From assembly GCF_021209385.1 (NCBI RefSeq), contig NZ_JAJOIL010000027.1, forward strand, positions 1 to 64,000: a stretch of 64,000 nucleotides of DNA. Direction: 5' to 3'. Source of the stretch: Seleniivibrio sp. GTDB lineage: Bacteria; Chrysiogenota; Deferribacteres; Deferribacterales; Geovibrionaceae. Shown piece after piece: positions 18,113 to 30,149 of the stretch (within the stretch, counting starts at the first letter, position 1; each line of letters opens with the position of its first letter). The notes beneath the pieces were generated by a model, which had not been told where the DNA came from, did not search any database, and saw only the letters and a program-made list of their open reading frames with translations. The position numbers were made by a program, and so were the translations under genes.

Positions 18113-19435
18113 TTATTTTCCAATACAAAAGTTATTGAAGATATTAGTAAGAATATCCTCAGTGTATGAAAGTCCCGTTATCTCCGAAAGGAGACGCAGG
18201 GAACTATTAAGTTCATATTCAAAGATGTCAAAATCTATTTCCGACTCATCGGACAACTTTTCAACTGTTTCAAGTATCTTTATGAAATATCCGCGCTGTC
18301 TTGCTGTAACCATCACAGCCTTACCGAATCTGTCAGCATCTGTAATACTGACGACTTCGCCGCACTTTTTCAGAAGCTCAGACATACCTGAACCATCCTT
18401 AACAGACACCAGACAATCATATTTTATATCATTAAGCAGGAGAGGGCGGTCAGATTTATTAACAACAACCAGCCTTTTAAGCTCTTTTGTGCTCTCCAGA
18501 ACGTTTTTGTCCTCTTCATCCAGAGGTGTTGAGCCATCAAGCAGTACTAAAACAAGGTCAGCATCTTTTATAACTTCGCCTGTACGCTCGATACCTGCCT
18601 TTTCAACAGCATCGGATGTAATGCGAAGCCCTGCTGTATCCACAAGACTGACAGGAACACCGTTCAGCACAAAATTTGATTCAATATAATCCCTTGTAGT
18701 TCCTGCAACATCAGACACTATAGCCCGTTCCTCTTTTAAAAGGAAATTCATCAGAGATGATTTGCCTGTATTGGGCTTTCCTGCAATTGCTATACGATAT
18801 CCGTCACGCATTATCCTGTGGCTGTCATAAGACGCGAGAATAGCAGACAGTTCGGCTTTAAGCAGCTCAAGGTTTTCAAAGACTATCCTGGCGTGCGCGT
18901 CTTCGATGTCCTCTTCCGGAAAATCTATATGAGCTTCAATAATGGTCAGCGCATTGATAAACAGGTCTTTTATATACTCTATTTCTTTGCGCAGACTACC
19001 TTTAAGCTGTTCGTAGGAATAATCTATCCCTTGTAAAGTCTTTGAGGAGATCAGCTCTGCAACGGATTCTGCCTGTGTCAGATCCATTTTACCGTTCAGG
19101 AAGGCTCTTTTGGTGAACTCTCCCGGTTCGGCCGTAACAAAACCGAGCTTTTCAAAATCCTTAAAAGCTGATGAGACTATTATAGGATTGCCGTGAAAGG
19201 ATATTTCAACCACATCCTCCCCGGTGTATGAATTTGGTGCTTTGAAATACACGGCAAGAACGTCATCCGACACACTGCCGCTGTATTTGAGGTTATAAAC
19301 ATTACGGGGCTGGATGTTCTTCACATCCGCCCCGTTTAAAAGTTCAAAGACCTCTACGGCTTTATCCCCCGAGATCCGCACGACTATTATCGCTGAAGAT
19401 ATCAGCGGACTTATCGCCGCATAAATGGTGTCCAT
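18113..19435 (-). CDS. mnmE: tRNA modification GTPase MnmE
   Basis: A GTPase that works with MnmG on tRNA wobble uridine. From ATG 19435 (MDTIYAAISP, the usual family start) it has 440 residues; an ATG seven codons earlier (19456) would overlap folD. The N-terminal formyl-tetrahydrofolate-binding domain (1-118) precedes a helical domain, and an inserted G domain carries GKPNTGKSS, TTRDY, DTAGL and NKSD. The C-terminal CIGK contains the conserved cysteine. Five bases separate it from the folD stop, so the two are likely coupled. Confidence 0.96.
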   Translation of the reverse strand: MDTIYAAISPLISSAIIVVRISGDKAVEVFELLNGADVKNIQPRNVYNLKYSGSVSDDVLAVYFKAPNSYTGEDVVEISFHGNPIIVSSAFKDFEKLGFVTAEPGEFTKRAFLNGKMDLTQAESVAELISSKTLQGIDYSYEQLKGSLRKEIEYIKDLFINALTIIEAHIDFPEEDIEDAHARIVFENLELLKAELSAILASYDSHRIMRDGYRIAIAGKPNTGKSSLMNFLLKEERAIVSDVAGTTRDYIESNFVLNGVPVSLVDTAGLRITSDAVEKAGIERTGEVIKDADLVLVLLDGSTPLDEEDKNVLESTKELKRLVVVNKSDRPLLLNDIKYDCLVSVKDGSGMSELLKKCGEVVSITDADRFGKAVMVTARQRGYFIKILETVEKLSDESEIDFDIFEYELNSSLRLLSEITGLSYTEDILTNIFNNFCIGK

Positions 19436-19439
19436 ATAA

Positions 19440-20285
19440 TTAGAGTGTTGCCTCAAATGATTTCATAGTATTCGCAAGGAGCATTGCAATTGTCATGGGA
19501 CCGACGCCGCCGGGAACGGGAGTGATGTAGCTTGCTTTTTTAGCTACTTCCTCATATGCAACGTCGCCTACGAGTTTGTCGTTCACTCTGTTTATGCCCA
19601 CGTCGATAACAACCGCGCCCTCTTTAACAAAATCTGCTGTAACAAACTCGGGTTTACCGATGGCAGCGACAACAATGTCCGCCTGACGGCAGATTCCTGC
19701 TATATCTTTTGTTTTGGAGTGGCATATTGTCACTGTGCAGTTTGCTTTGATAAGCAGAGAAGCCATGGGCTTGCCCACGATGTTGCTTCTGCCTATAACA
19801 ACAGCATTTTTTCCGCTTGTCTCGATGCCGTATTCCTCAAAGAACTTCATACATCCGTAAGGAGTACAGGGATAAAGAGTCTCCTCGCCGATGTTCATAA
19901 GTCCCACGTTAAAAGGATGGAATCCGTCCACGTCCTTTTCGGGTTTGATGGCATAAAGAACTTTATGTTCATCTATCTGCTTGGGCAGAGGGAGCTGGAC
20001 AAGGATACCGTTAATTGTATCGTCGTTGTTGTACTCGTTAACAACTGCCAAAAGCTCTTCTGTCGTGGTTTCAGCCAGCATCCTGTTAACTATGGATTTG
20101 TAGCCTGCCTCTTCACACGCTTTGTTCTTCATTCTTACATAGACCTGACTTGCAGGGTCTTCACCAACGAGAACGACGGCAAGTCCGGGAACTCTGCCCG
20201 TTTTTGCCTTATGGCCGTCAACCTTCTGTTTCAGCTCCGCTCTCACCTTCGCTGCCAGTATCTTCCCGTCCATCGCTATTGCCAT
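19440..20285 (-). CDS. folD: Bifunctional methylenetetrahydrofolate dehydrogenase / cyclohydrolase
   Basis: Interconverts 5,10-methylene-, methenyl- and 10-formyl-tetrahydrofolate using NADP. It has 281 residues. Family motifs are GYKSIVNR with the active-site lysine region, the QLPLPKQID segment, [14 protein letters not shown] for nucleotide binding and [15 protein letters not shown] near the C-terminus. A very strong site (AAAGGAGGG) sits eight bases before ATG 20285, so this start is favoured even though it puts the first 68 bases inside gyrA in another frame. MnmE and FolD both use folate chemistry, which may explain the linkage. Confidence 0.96.
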   Translation of the reverse strand: MAIAMDGKILAAKVRAELKQKVDGHKAKTGRVPGLAVVLVGEDPASQVYVRMKNKACEEAGYKSIVNRMLAETTTEELLAVVNEYNNDDTINGILVQLPLPKQIDEHKVLYAIKPEKDVDGFHPFNVGLMNIGEETLYPCTPYGCMKFFEEYGIETSGKNAVVIGRSNIVGKPMASLLIKANCTVTICHSKTKDIAGICRQADIVVAAIGKPEFVTADFVKEGAVVIDVGINRVNDKLVGDVAYEEVAKKASYITPVPGGVGPMTIAMLLANTMKSFEATL

Positions 20286-22707
20286 TGTCCTGTCCCTCCT
20301 TTACAACCGCAAAAGATATTATCTCGTTATCCTCTTCGATATCCATCAGTTTGACGCCCATTGTGTCGCGTCCCATAGTGGATATGCCTGAAACGTCTAT
20401 TCTGATGGTCTTGCCTGATTTTGTTATCAGCATGACCTCGTCGCCGGGGCGAACCTGTTTCGCGCCGCATACAAAGCCTGTTTTTGAGCTTACTCTGCAA
20501 AGCTTGATTCCCTTTCCGCCTCTGGTCTGTACTCTGTATTCCTCGCGTTCAGTCAGTTTTCCGTATCCGCCGGCTGTTACAGACAGAATATAGGGATCGC
20601 CTGTCAGAATTTCCATAGAAACAACATAGTCTCTCATATCAAGTGTCATTCCTCTCACGCCTGTTGCGCTTCTGCCCATAGGGCGAACGTCCTGAGATGA
20701 GAACTGTATAGTTTTTCCGTCTCTGCTGGTGAAGATAACGTGATCTTCATCAGTAGTGATGTCTGCGGATATAATTTCATCGCCGTCACGCATTTTGATA
20801 GCTACGATTCCGCTTCTGCCGCTGGAGAATTCATCAAGGCTGGTCTTTTTCGCTACGCCGTCTTTGGTGGCGAAGAACAGGAACTTGCCTTCTATTTCAG
20901 TGGGTAGAGCAAGAACGCTTGCGATCTTTTCTTCTGCTTCAAGTGTCAGCAGGTTGGATATATGTCTTCCTTTGGCTTCTTTAAGAGCTTCGGGAAGGTT
21001 GTATACTTTCAGATAATGCACCTTACCTGTATTTGTAAAGAACATAAGGCGTGTGTGGTTGCTTGTTACGATGATCCTTTCAATGAAATCCTCGTCTTTG
21101 CTTCCGGCGCCTGTTTTGCCTTTACCGCCGCGTCTTTGTGACGTGAACGCACTGAGCAGAGTGGATTTGATATATCCCTGATGGGTCATCGTAACGACCT
21201 TTTCAGTATTGGGGATAAGGTCCTCATCTTCAAAATCCTGAACGTCTGCAGTGATTTCGGTACGTCTTTCATCGCCGTATTTAGATTTGACCTCGTCCAG
21301 CTCTGTTTTGATAAGAGACATCATGACATGTCTGTTACCAAGAATGCTTCTGTAATATTCTATATCTTTCAGAGTATTTTGATATTCTTCCTGAAGTTTT
21401 TCGATTTCAAGTCCGGTCAGTTTCTGCAGTCTCATCTCAAGAATTGACTGAGCCTGAATTTCGGAGAAACTGAATCTTTCACACAGATTGCGTTTCGCGT
21501 CCGGTGTGTCTTTAGAAGACTTGATTGTCTTGATAACTTCGTCGATGTTCTCAACTGCCTTTATCAGACCTTCCAAGATGTGCAGTCTGTCTTCCGCTTT
21601 TCTGAGCAGAAATTTTGTTCTGCGGGTAACGACTGTAACCCTGTGAGAGATGAACTCCTGAAGGATACGGACAAGAGAAAGCGTATGGGGCTTACCGTCA
21701 ACCAGAGCAACCATGTTGAAACCGAAAGAGGTCTGCATCTGAGTGAATTTATAGAGCCTGTTAAGAACCACGTCTGCGTTTTCGCCCTTACGCAGTTCGA
21801 TAACAACCCTGATACCGTCTTTATCCGATTCGTCACGCAGGTCTGTGATACCTGTTATCTTTTTATCATGAACAAGTTCAGCTATTTTTTCGATCATAGC
21901 CGCCTTATTGACCTGATAAGGAATCTCGCGGACGATTATCACAGGTTTACCTGTTTTGGTCTCTTCAATAACAACTCTTGAGCGGATGGTTATTGACCCG
22001 CGACCTGTTCTGTATGCGTTGAGGATGTCCTTTTTCCCCATGATAAGACCATAGGTAGGGAAGTCAGGACCTTTAACGATATTAAGGATATCCTCTTCGG
22101 TATATCCTTCATTATCAATCATATAGTCAAGAGCAGTGATAACCTCTGTGAGGTTGTGCGGGGGGATGTTAGTAGCCATACCGACCGCAATACCGCTGGT
22201 ACCGTTTATAAGGAGTGTGGGGACGCGTGTGGGCAGAACTGCGGGTTCGTCCAGTGAACCGTCATAGTTCGGCGTAAAATCCACCGTGTCTTTATCAAGG
22301 TCGGAGAGAAGTTCATCAGATATCTTTGAAAGCCTGACCTCTGTATATCTCATTGCCGCTGCGCTGTCGCCATCGACAGAACCGAAGTTACCCTGACCGT
22401 CGACCAGAGGGTATCTCAGCGAGAAATCCTGTGCCATACGCACGAGAGTGTCATAAACGGCGCTGTCACCGTGTGGGTGATACTTACCGATAACGTCACC
22501 GACGATACGGGCGGATTTTTTGTAAGGCTTGTTGTATTCAACGCCCATTTCGCTCATAGAATAGAGCACGCGGCGGTGAACAGGTTTCAGACCGTCGCGC
22601 ACGTCCGGAAGCGCACGTCCCACGATAACGCTCATGGCGTAGTCGAGGTAGCTGTTCTTTACGGATTCTTCAACGGTTATTCCGACAATTCTTTTTTTAT
22701 CTTCCAT
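20218..22707 (-). CDS. gyrA: DNA gyrase subunit A
   Basis: The breakage-reunion subunit of DNA gyrase. At 829 residues it is slightly short of the E. coli protein. The catalytic tyrosine is near residue 121 in AAAMRYTE. The quinolone-resistance region reads [17 protein letters not shown], with serine and acidic residue at the usual sites, so no common resistance change is seen. The GyrA box QRRGGKG is present and marks it as gyrase rather than topoisomerase IV. The tail is acidic and gly/ser-rich and contains the folD start. AGGTG lies before the ATG, eight bases after the gyrB stop. Confidence 0.97.
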   Translation of the reverse strand: MEDKKRIVGITVEESVKNSYLDYAMSVIVGRALPDVRDGLKPVHRRVLYSMSEMGVEYNKPYKKSARIVGDVIGKYHPHGDSAVYDTLVRMAQDFSLRYPLVDGQGNFGSVDGDSAAAMRYTEVRLSKISDELLSDLDKDTVDFTPNYDGSLDEPAVLPTRVPTLLINGTSGIAVGMATNIPPHNLTEVITALDYMIDNEGYTEEDILNIVKGPDFPTYGLIMGKKDILNAYRTGRGSITIRSRVVIEETKTGKPVIIVREIPYQVNKAAMIEKIAELVHDKKITGITDLRDESDKDGIRVVIELRKGENADVVLNRLYKFTQMQTSFGFNMVALVDGKPHTLSLVRILQEFISHRVTVVTRRTKFLLRKAEDRLHILEGLIKAVENIDEVIKTIKSSKDTPDAKRNLCERFSFSEIQAQSILEMRLQKLTGLEIEKLQEEYQNTLKDIEYYRSILGNRHVMMSLIKTELDEVKSKYGDERRTEITADVQDFEDEDLIPNTEKVVTMTHQGYIKSTLLSAFTSQRRGGKGKTGAGSKDEDFIERIIVTSNHTRLMFFTNTGKVHYLKVYNLPEALKEAKGRHISNLLTLEAEEKIASVLALPTEIEGKFLFFATKDGVAKKTSLDEFSSGRSGIVAIKMRDGDEIISADITTDEDHVIFTSRDGKTIQFSSQDVRPMGRSATGVRGMTLDMRDYVVSMEILTGDPYILSVTAGGYGKLTEREEYRVQTRGGKGIKLCRVSSKTGFVCGAKQVRPGDEVMLITKSGKTIRIDVSGISTMGRDTMGVKLMDIEEDNEIISFAVVKEGQDNGNSDGREDTGSEGESGAETEG

Positions 22708-22715
22708 TAATACAC

Positions 22716-26105
<3,390 letters not shown>

Positions 26106-26106
<1 letters not shown>

Positions 26107-27212
26107 CAGAACCTGTTGATTGAGATTGGAACCACAAGATATTTATATTCACCGCTGTCAGGAAGAATGATGGCAGGGTTTCTGTCCGCAATCATTTTCA
26201 GAACAAAATAGTCAGTGTCTATGTTATTTATCATTTCAACCATGTGTTTTGAGTTGAAAATAATATCTATCGGGTTACCTGTGTATTCGTAATCTTCAAT
26301 AGTTTCGTTACCGGCACCATATTCTGTTTCAAGGCTGTAAAGCGTAAGGCTTTCATCTTTGAAGGAAAGAACGACGCCGTGTGTCACTTCGCTGGTGATG
26401 GCAGAAACGCGTTTTATGACATCAAGAAATTCGGAGCGTTTAAGCCTTGCCACGAGTGGGAAATCGTTAGAGAACAGTTTAGTGATACTTTTGATATATT
26501 TCTCTATGAGTTTTGAATATATCTGAATTGTACCGATTTTAAATATTATCTGCTTTCTGTCTGTATCAATCTCAACATATTCATCGTGTTCAAGAATTTT
26601 GATGAGTTCCACAACGGTCTTTCTGGGAATATTTATTATGAATTCATTTGCGTATTCATCGTCAAAAGTAATGCTGCTAGTGGCTATACGCTGGAAGTCA
26701 GCGGCTGATACTTCAAGTTTGTTTCCGTAAACTGCAAGATGCGCTCCTGTATATTCGATTTTAGATGCATCTGTTGAAATACAAAAACTTGTTTTCTTTA
26801 TGAGGTCTAGGAGTAGATTGCTTTTAATTTTAAGGCTGTATTCAGGTGTTATCTCCGCCATTGTAGGAAAGATTTCGTGGCTTATGGTGGAGAGTTTAAA
26901 ATTGGATCTTCCGGCACTGATATTTATTTTTGATCCGTCGAAAAAGAAATCTATAACAGAGCCGTCAGGAATTTCTTTTACGATGTCCAGAAGCTTCTTG
27001 CCGGATACTGTAGCTATGCCTGTTGTTTCGACGCTGACGTCGAGTTTGCCGGAGAATCCAACCTGCATATCAGTTGCCCGCAGTGTAACTCCGTCCGCTT
27101 CTGCTTCTATGTATATGTTTTGCAGAATAGTATTGAGGTTTTTAGGGCTCGTAAAGTTGTTCGCATATTGGATGAAAGGATATATTTCATCTTTAACCGC
27201 CTTAAAACGCAT
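26106..27212 (-). CDS. dnaN: DNA polymerase III beta subunit (sliding clamp)
   Basis: The ring-shaped processivity factor of the replisome. From ATG 27212 it has 368 residues; AGAGGA is correctly spaced only for this start, not for the ATG two codons earlier. The three-domain clamp pattern is visible: TLRATDMQVG in domain 1, and a C-terminal MPI-like end VVPISINRF, where the family usually has MPMRL/MPVRL. It is the first gene of a dnaN-recF-gyrB-gyrA-folD-mnmE-mnmG-rsmG run with overlaps or short gaps. dnaA, its usual neighbour, is not here. Confidence 0.93.
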
Positions 27213-27256
27213 ACACATTCCTCTTATTCTTATATTTTTTAATAATAGTCGTAGTA

Positions 27257-27285
27257 ATAATAAGCTATTTGGAAATTGTTGACAA
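27257..27285 (-). promoter_or_regulatory. Sigma-70 promoter of dnaN
   Basis: On the minus strand, TTGTCA (27285-27280) and TATTAT (27262-27257) are separated by 17 bases and lie about 45 bases upstream of the dnaN start. The matches to consensus are five of six and four of six, respectively. Confidence 0.55.
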
Positions 27286-27420
27286 GCGATTTACGCTAAA
27301 TTTGTCAAGGATTTTTGCTTGTACAGAAATGTTGAAAACCTGACAGTGACTTTCAACCTGATAAACACAAAAAAATGTATTACAATTTTCATAAATAAAC
27401 AATGTGGATTAAATTAAAAC

Positions 27421-27448
27421 TTGTAAACACAGATAAACAATTTATAAT
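27421..27448 (+). promoter_or_regulatory. Sigma-70 promoter of the double-Hfq gene
   Basis: TTGTAA (27421-27426) and a perfect TATAAT (27443-27448) are separated by 16 bases, 31 bases upstream of ATG 27480. An AAAGGGGAGAG ribosome-binding site follows. The 27219-27420 stretch also holds a 7 bp inverted repeat (GTTGAAA 27331-27337, TTTCAAC 27351-27357) of unknown role. Confidence 0.55.
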
Positions 27449-27479
27449 CTGCTAAGATACAACAAAGGGGAGAGTTTTC

Positions 27480-28004
27480 ATGGATAATTCCGCTTCGGGC
27501 GCGTCGTTTCATGCGCAGATAGAGTTTGTGTTTATGCACAACGCCAGAACGCGCAAGATACCGCTCATGTTTATAATGAAGAACAAGGAAAGATTCAGAG
27601 GCAGAGTGATGGATTTCGATCCGTACCATATCCTTCTGGACGATGCTGAAATTAAAATACTGCTTTCAAAAAATGATATTGCAACAGTTGCTGCTGCAAA
27701 GACAGTTGTGGATATCGACTTTATCTCAAAAATATATTACAGCGCGCATCAGGGCAGACACCCGAAACATACACGTCCGCCGATGCAGGATATCTTTCTG
27801 AATGAAGTTCGTAAGTCGCGTTCACCAATAGTCAGTTTCCTCATAAACGGGGTTAAGATACGCGGAAGTCTCATCGGTTTCGATAACTATACTCTGCTGA
27901 CCTCTTTCGAGGGGCGTCAGCAGCTTGTCTATAAAAACACTATATCAACCATATACCCCATCTATCAGACAGGGGAAATTATTAAATATGACGGCGAGAG
28001 ATAA
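27480..28004 (+). CDS. Tandem Hfq-like (double Sm domain) RNA-binding protein
   Basis: The 174 residues hold two Hfq-like Sm domains in a row. The second (about 101-162) is close to bacterial Hfq: QDIFLNEVRKSR, then SPIVSFLINGVKIRG, SLIGFDNYTLL and QLVYKNTISTIYP, matching the usual QDxFLN, VxxxLxNGxKLxG, FDxFxxLL and YKHAIST pattern, with the KH pair changed to KN. The first (about 14-75) matches the same plan more loosely: FMHNARTRKIPLMF, MKNKERFRGRVMDFDPYHILL and KILLSKNDIATV. A role in small-RNA or mRNA binding is likely. Such a protein might form a trimer of double units, equal to the usual hexamer; that is inference. Its stop overlaps the next gene's start (TAATG). Confidence 0.8.
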   Translation: MDNSASGASFHAQIEFVFMHNARTRKIPLMFIMKNKERFRGRVMDFDPYHILLDDAEIKILLSKNDIATVAAAKTVVDIDFISKIYYSAHQGRHPKHTRPPMQDIFLNEVRKSRSPIVSFLINGVKIRGSLIGFDNYTLLTSFEGRQQLVYKNTISTIYPIYQTGEIIKYDGER

Positions 28005-28369
28005 TGGATAACCTGAAGATACTTGTTGTTGACGACGAAGAACACACACGCCTCGGATATGCCGAGATACTGAAAATGGGCGGCTATGAAGTTGATATGG
28101 CTGTTGATGGTCTGGATGGACTGTTTAAGGCTGAAAAAGGCTCTTATGACCTGATTGTTACCGACCTGCGTATGCCGAAGCTTAACGGACTGGAATTCAT
28201 GGAAAAAATGCAGGAAAGAAATATCGTTGCGAAAGTAATAGTTATAACCGCATTCGGCTCATACAAATCATTTAAGGATTCCGAAAATCTTGGAGCTTGC
28301 ATATACCTGAACAAACCAGTGCGCGCTGCCGACCTGGACGGAGCCATAAGCGAGCTTTTCAGGAAATAA
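28004..28369 (+). CDS. Stand-alone response-regulator receiver (CheY-like)
   Basis: The 121 residues form a single receiver domain and no output domain. Acidic residues Asp10 and Asp11, phospho-accepting Asp54 in LIVTDLRMP, the Thr/Ser of VIVITAFGS and the lysine of YLNKPV are all present, so phosphotransfer chemistry is intact. It is translationally coupled to the double-Hfq gene, a pairing that suggests phosphorylation-linked RNA regulation, although nothing in the sequence proves contact. The partner kinase is not adjacent. The last 11 bases overlap the convergent gene. Confidence 0.88.
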   Translation: MDNLKILVVDDEEHTRLGYAEILKMGGYEVDMAVDGLDGLFKAEKGSYDLIVTDLRMPKLNGLEFMEKMQERNIVAKVIVITAFGSYKSFKDSENLGACIYLNKPVRAADLDGAISELFRK

Positions 28370-29924
28370 TTTTCTGCTCACACTCTTTTTGCATATCAAT
28401 AAACGCGGCATCCTCGTCAAGGTTTATAACCTCATGGGTGCCGAATCTTTTTGAGAAATAAACCTCGATATCCTTTTCCTGAAAGAACTGAACCGCATAT
28501 ATTGACGGATCGCCTGAGAATGTTTTAAGCCGTTTTTCGTACTTCTTAGGCACTGCGGACAGAGCAAGCAGATCCTCCGCAAGGGTCATGCTGTCCGTGA
28601 GGGTATAAAAAACAATGTTGTCGATGGTGTTAAAACGTTTTTCCGCATAGCTGATCACAGTCCTTATGAACAGACGGAATCTGTTAAGGCAGTTCAGCGC
28701 GTTCTGGTCAATGTAAAGGTCACATCCCTGTTTTCTGTAAATATTGAATCGTTTAAGCCCGTCATGTTTTCCAAGCTTCACAGTTATCTCAAGGGGCATG
28801 AGATCCATAACGTCCGCGCGCTCGCGAAGCTGAAGTCTTCTGTCTGTCAGACCGGCTTTCATAAATATTACAGCAGTGTGGAAAAATACTGTAAAAGATA
28901 TTGAATCCGGCTGGTGAAAGTTATCTTTGATGGTTGTTTCAAGCAGATCGTCGCTAAGACCTATCACAGGGTTTTTACCATTAAACTCGCTGAGCGAGAG
29001 AAGCCCGTCATAACCGGTGTTTGAAGACTCAAGCTCAAAAAGATTACCTTCATCAAGGAAATAAGCCTTTTCCATAGAATCAAGCGGAATGAGCAGACGT
29101 TTGCCGGGTGTCTGATTTACAAAGCGCATGAAGCGCACCATATCTCTGTGGTTCTGCATAGGCTGTAAGACTTCTATAAGGAAAGAGCCAATGTGGATAG
29201 ATGTGTAAATCACCAGATTAAACATCTCCTTGCCCTCAAAATAACAGTCGTCCAGCATGATTATAACGCGTTCTATGTCTTTGATATTTATGTTGTTATA
29301 GATGAAATCCGAAACAAACTGCTTTTCAAGCAGTGTCTCAAGGCGCTCTGCGGTTTTAATCGTTCCCTTGGAAGCTATGTTTCCTATACCCGCGCTGTAG
29401 TGATAATACTGAATTCCATCGGGAAGCTGGATAAGCAGCAGTCCGTCGTTGGAATATGAGTCATCCTGAACCATGTTCCCGTTTATGTGAGAAACTATTT
29501 TTATGGTCTCTTCCTGCTGTTTTGCGGGTTCTTCCTGGATATTTTCATCAACAGGGGGAGTGAAAGCAAATGTTTCATGTGAAACATGTTCTTCAAGCGG
29601 CTCGTCTTCCAGACTTTCGTCAACGATAAGCTCCGGTTCATAGTTTTCCGGAACCTTTACAGGTTCATTAACAGAGGTTTCGCTTTGATTTATAAACATT
29701 TCGGTGTTAAGAAATGGCTTGAATTCATTCTCTTCAATCTCACCGGATTTTTTTACAATCTTCATACTTATTATGCCGGGGTTAACGTTTTCGCGTTTTG
29801 TAGGCTCCTGTGTGTCCACTTTGATATCGGATTTGACTGAATACTGGCATGCCAGACGGATACCGGAATCCAAGCTTGTTTCGGCAAGAACAAGTCGTTC
29901 TTTTTTTAGTGGGTTTATTGACAT
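28359..29924 (-). CDS. Main part of a frame-broken ferredoxin-domain protein
   Basis: An open frame of 521 codons whose beginning is the second half of a 2Fe-2S domain. After NPLKKERLVLAETSLDSG come RLACQ, the typical fourth-cysteine motif of RACE/RACo-type ferredoxins, and KSDIKV. The rest has an acidic Glu/Pro-rich linker (about 90-150) and a 350-residue region with alternating strands and helices that I do not recognise; an ASKHA-like actin fold, usual for this ferredoxin type, is not evident. The first three cysteines are encoded in another frame just upstream (30096-29908), separated by a run of seven A. ATG 29924 has no clear ribosome-binding site and splits the domain, so it is unlikely to be the true start. 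Confidence 0.6.
   Translation of the reverse strand: MSINPLKKERLVLAETSLDSGIRLACQYSVKSDIKVDTQEPTKRENVNPGIISMKIVKKSGEIEENEFKPFLNTEMFINQSETSVNEPVKVPENYEPELIVDESLEDEPLEEHVSHETFAFTPPVDENIQEEPAKQQEETIKIVSHINGNMVQDDSYSNDGLLLIQLPDGIQYYHYSAGIGNIASKGTIKTAERLETLLEKQFVSDFIYNNINIKDIERVIIMLDDCYFEGKEMFNLVIYTSIHIGSFLIEVLQPMQNHRDMVRFMRFVNQTPGKRLLIPLDSMEKAYFLDEGNLFELESSNTGYDGLLSLSEFNGKNPVIGLSDDLLETTIKDNFHQPDSISFTVFFHTAVIFMKAGLTDRRLQLRERADVMDLMPLEITVKLGKHDGLKRFNIYRKQGCDLYIDQNALNCLNRFRLFIRTVISYAEKRFNTIDNIVFYTLTDSMTLAEDLLALSAVPKKYEKRLKTFSGDPSIYAVQFFQEKDIEVYFSKRFGTHEVINLDEDAAFIDMQKECEQKIIS
29571..29586. promoter_or_regulatory. Near-consensus parS-like site inside a coding region
   Basis: TGTTTCATGTGAAACA differs from consensus parS (18082-18097) by one central base (CATGTG for CACGTG). 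It lies within the ferredoxin-domain gene (Val-Ser-His-Glu-Thr). It is 11.5 kb from the perfect site, a spacing normal for clustered parS sites. Confidence 0.45.
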
Positions 29925-30096
29925 CGGAACCGGTTATCTTGACCTTACATTTTCCGCACTGGCTGCTGCCGTCGCAGAGCATCTTTTCAATAAGATCATG
30001 CTCCCGCAGAACTTTGTAGAGGTTTGAACCGTGTTTAACCTCAAGAACTATGTTTTTATTTACTATGGTCACTTTGTATTTGCTGGTAAAAAACAT
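29782..30096 (-). pseudogene. N-terminal 2Fe-2S fragment, out of frame with the rest
   Basis: This frame starts at ATG 30096 and encodes the first half of a 2Fe-2S ferredoxin domain: VTIVNKNIVLEVKHGSNL, then CDGSSQCGKCKVKITG with three of four cluster cysteines (C-x5-C-x2-C). After VNKPTKK the sequence stops resembling the family, while the neighbouring frame continues with KKERLVLAETSLDSGIRLACQ. The switch is at a run of seven A (plus-strand T at 29901-29907). Removing one A joins both frames into one protein of about 575 residues. Cause unknown: mutation, sequencing error in a homopolymer, or slippage. Confidence 0.6.
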
Positions 30097-30149
30097 ATAA
30101 ACCCCCGGATTAATACACTAAATCGGAAAAAAAGCGAAGACCTGAACAG

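Noticed and set aside
18081-18689. A plus-strand open frame starting Met-Phe-His-Val-Lys-His
   Set aside because: The start is the parS palindrome itself, and the rest is antisense to mnmE with no family likeness.
27219-27479. Replication origin in the dnaN upstream gap
   Set aside because: It is AT-rich and beside dnaN, but it holds no cluster of DnaA boxes (only TAATCCACA-like, one mismatch) and two ordinary promoters explain it.
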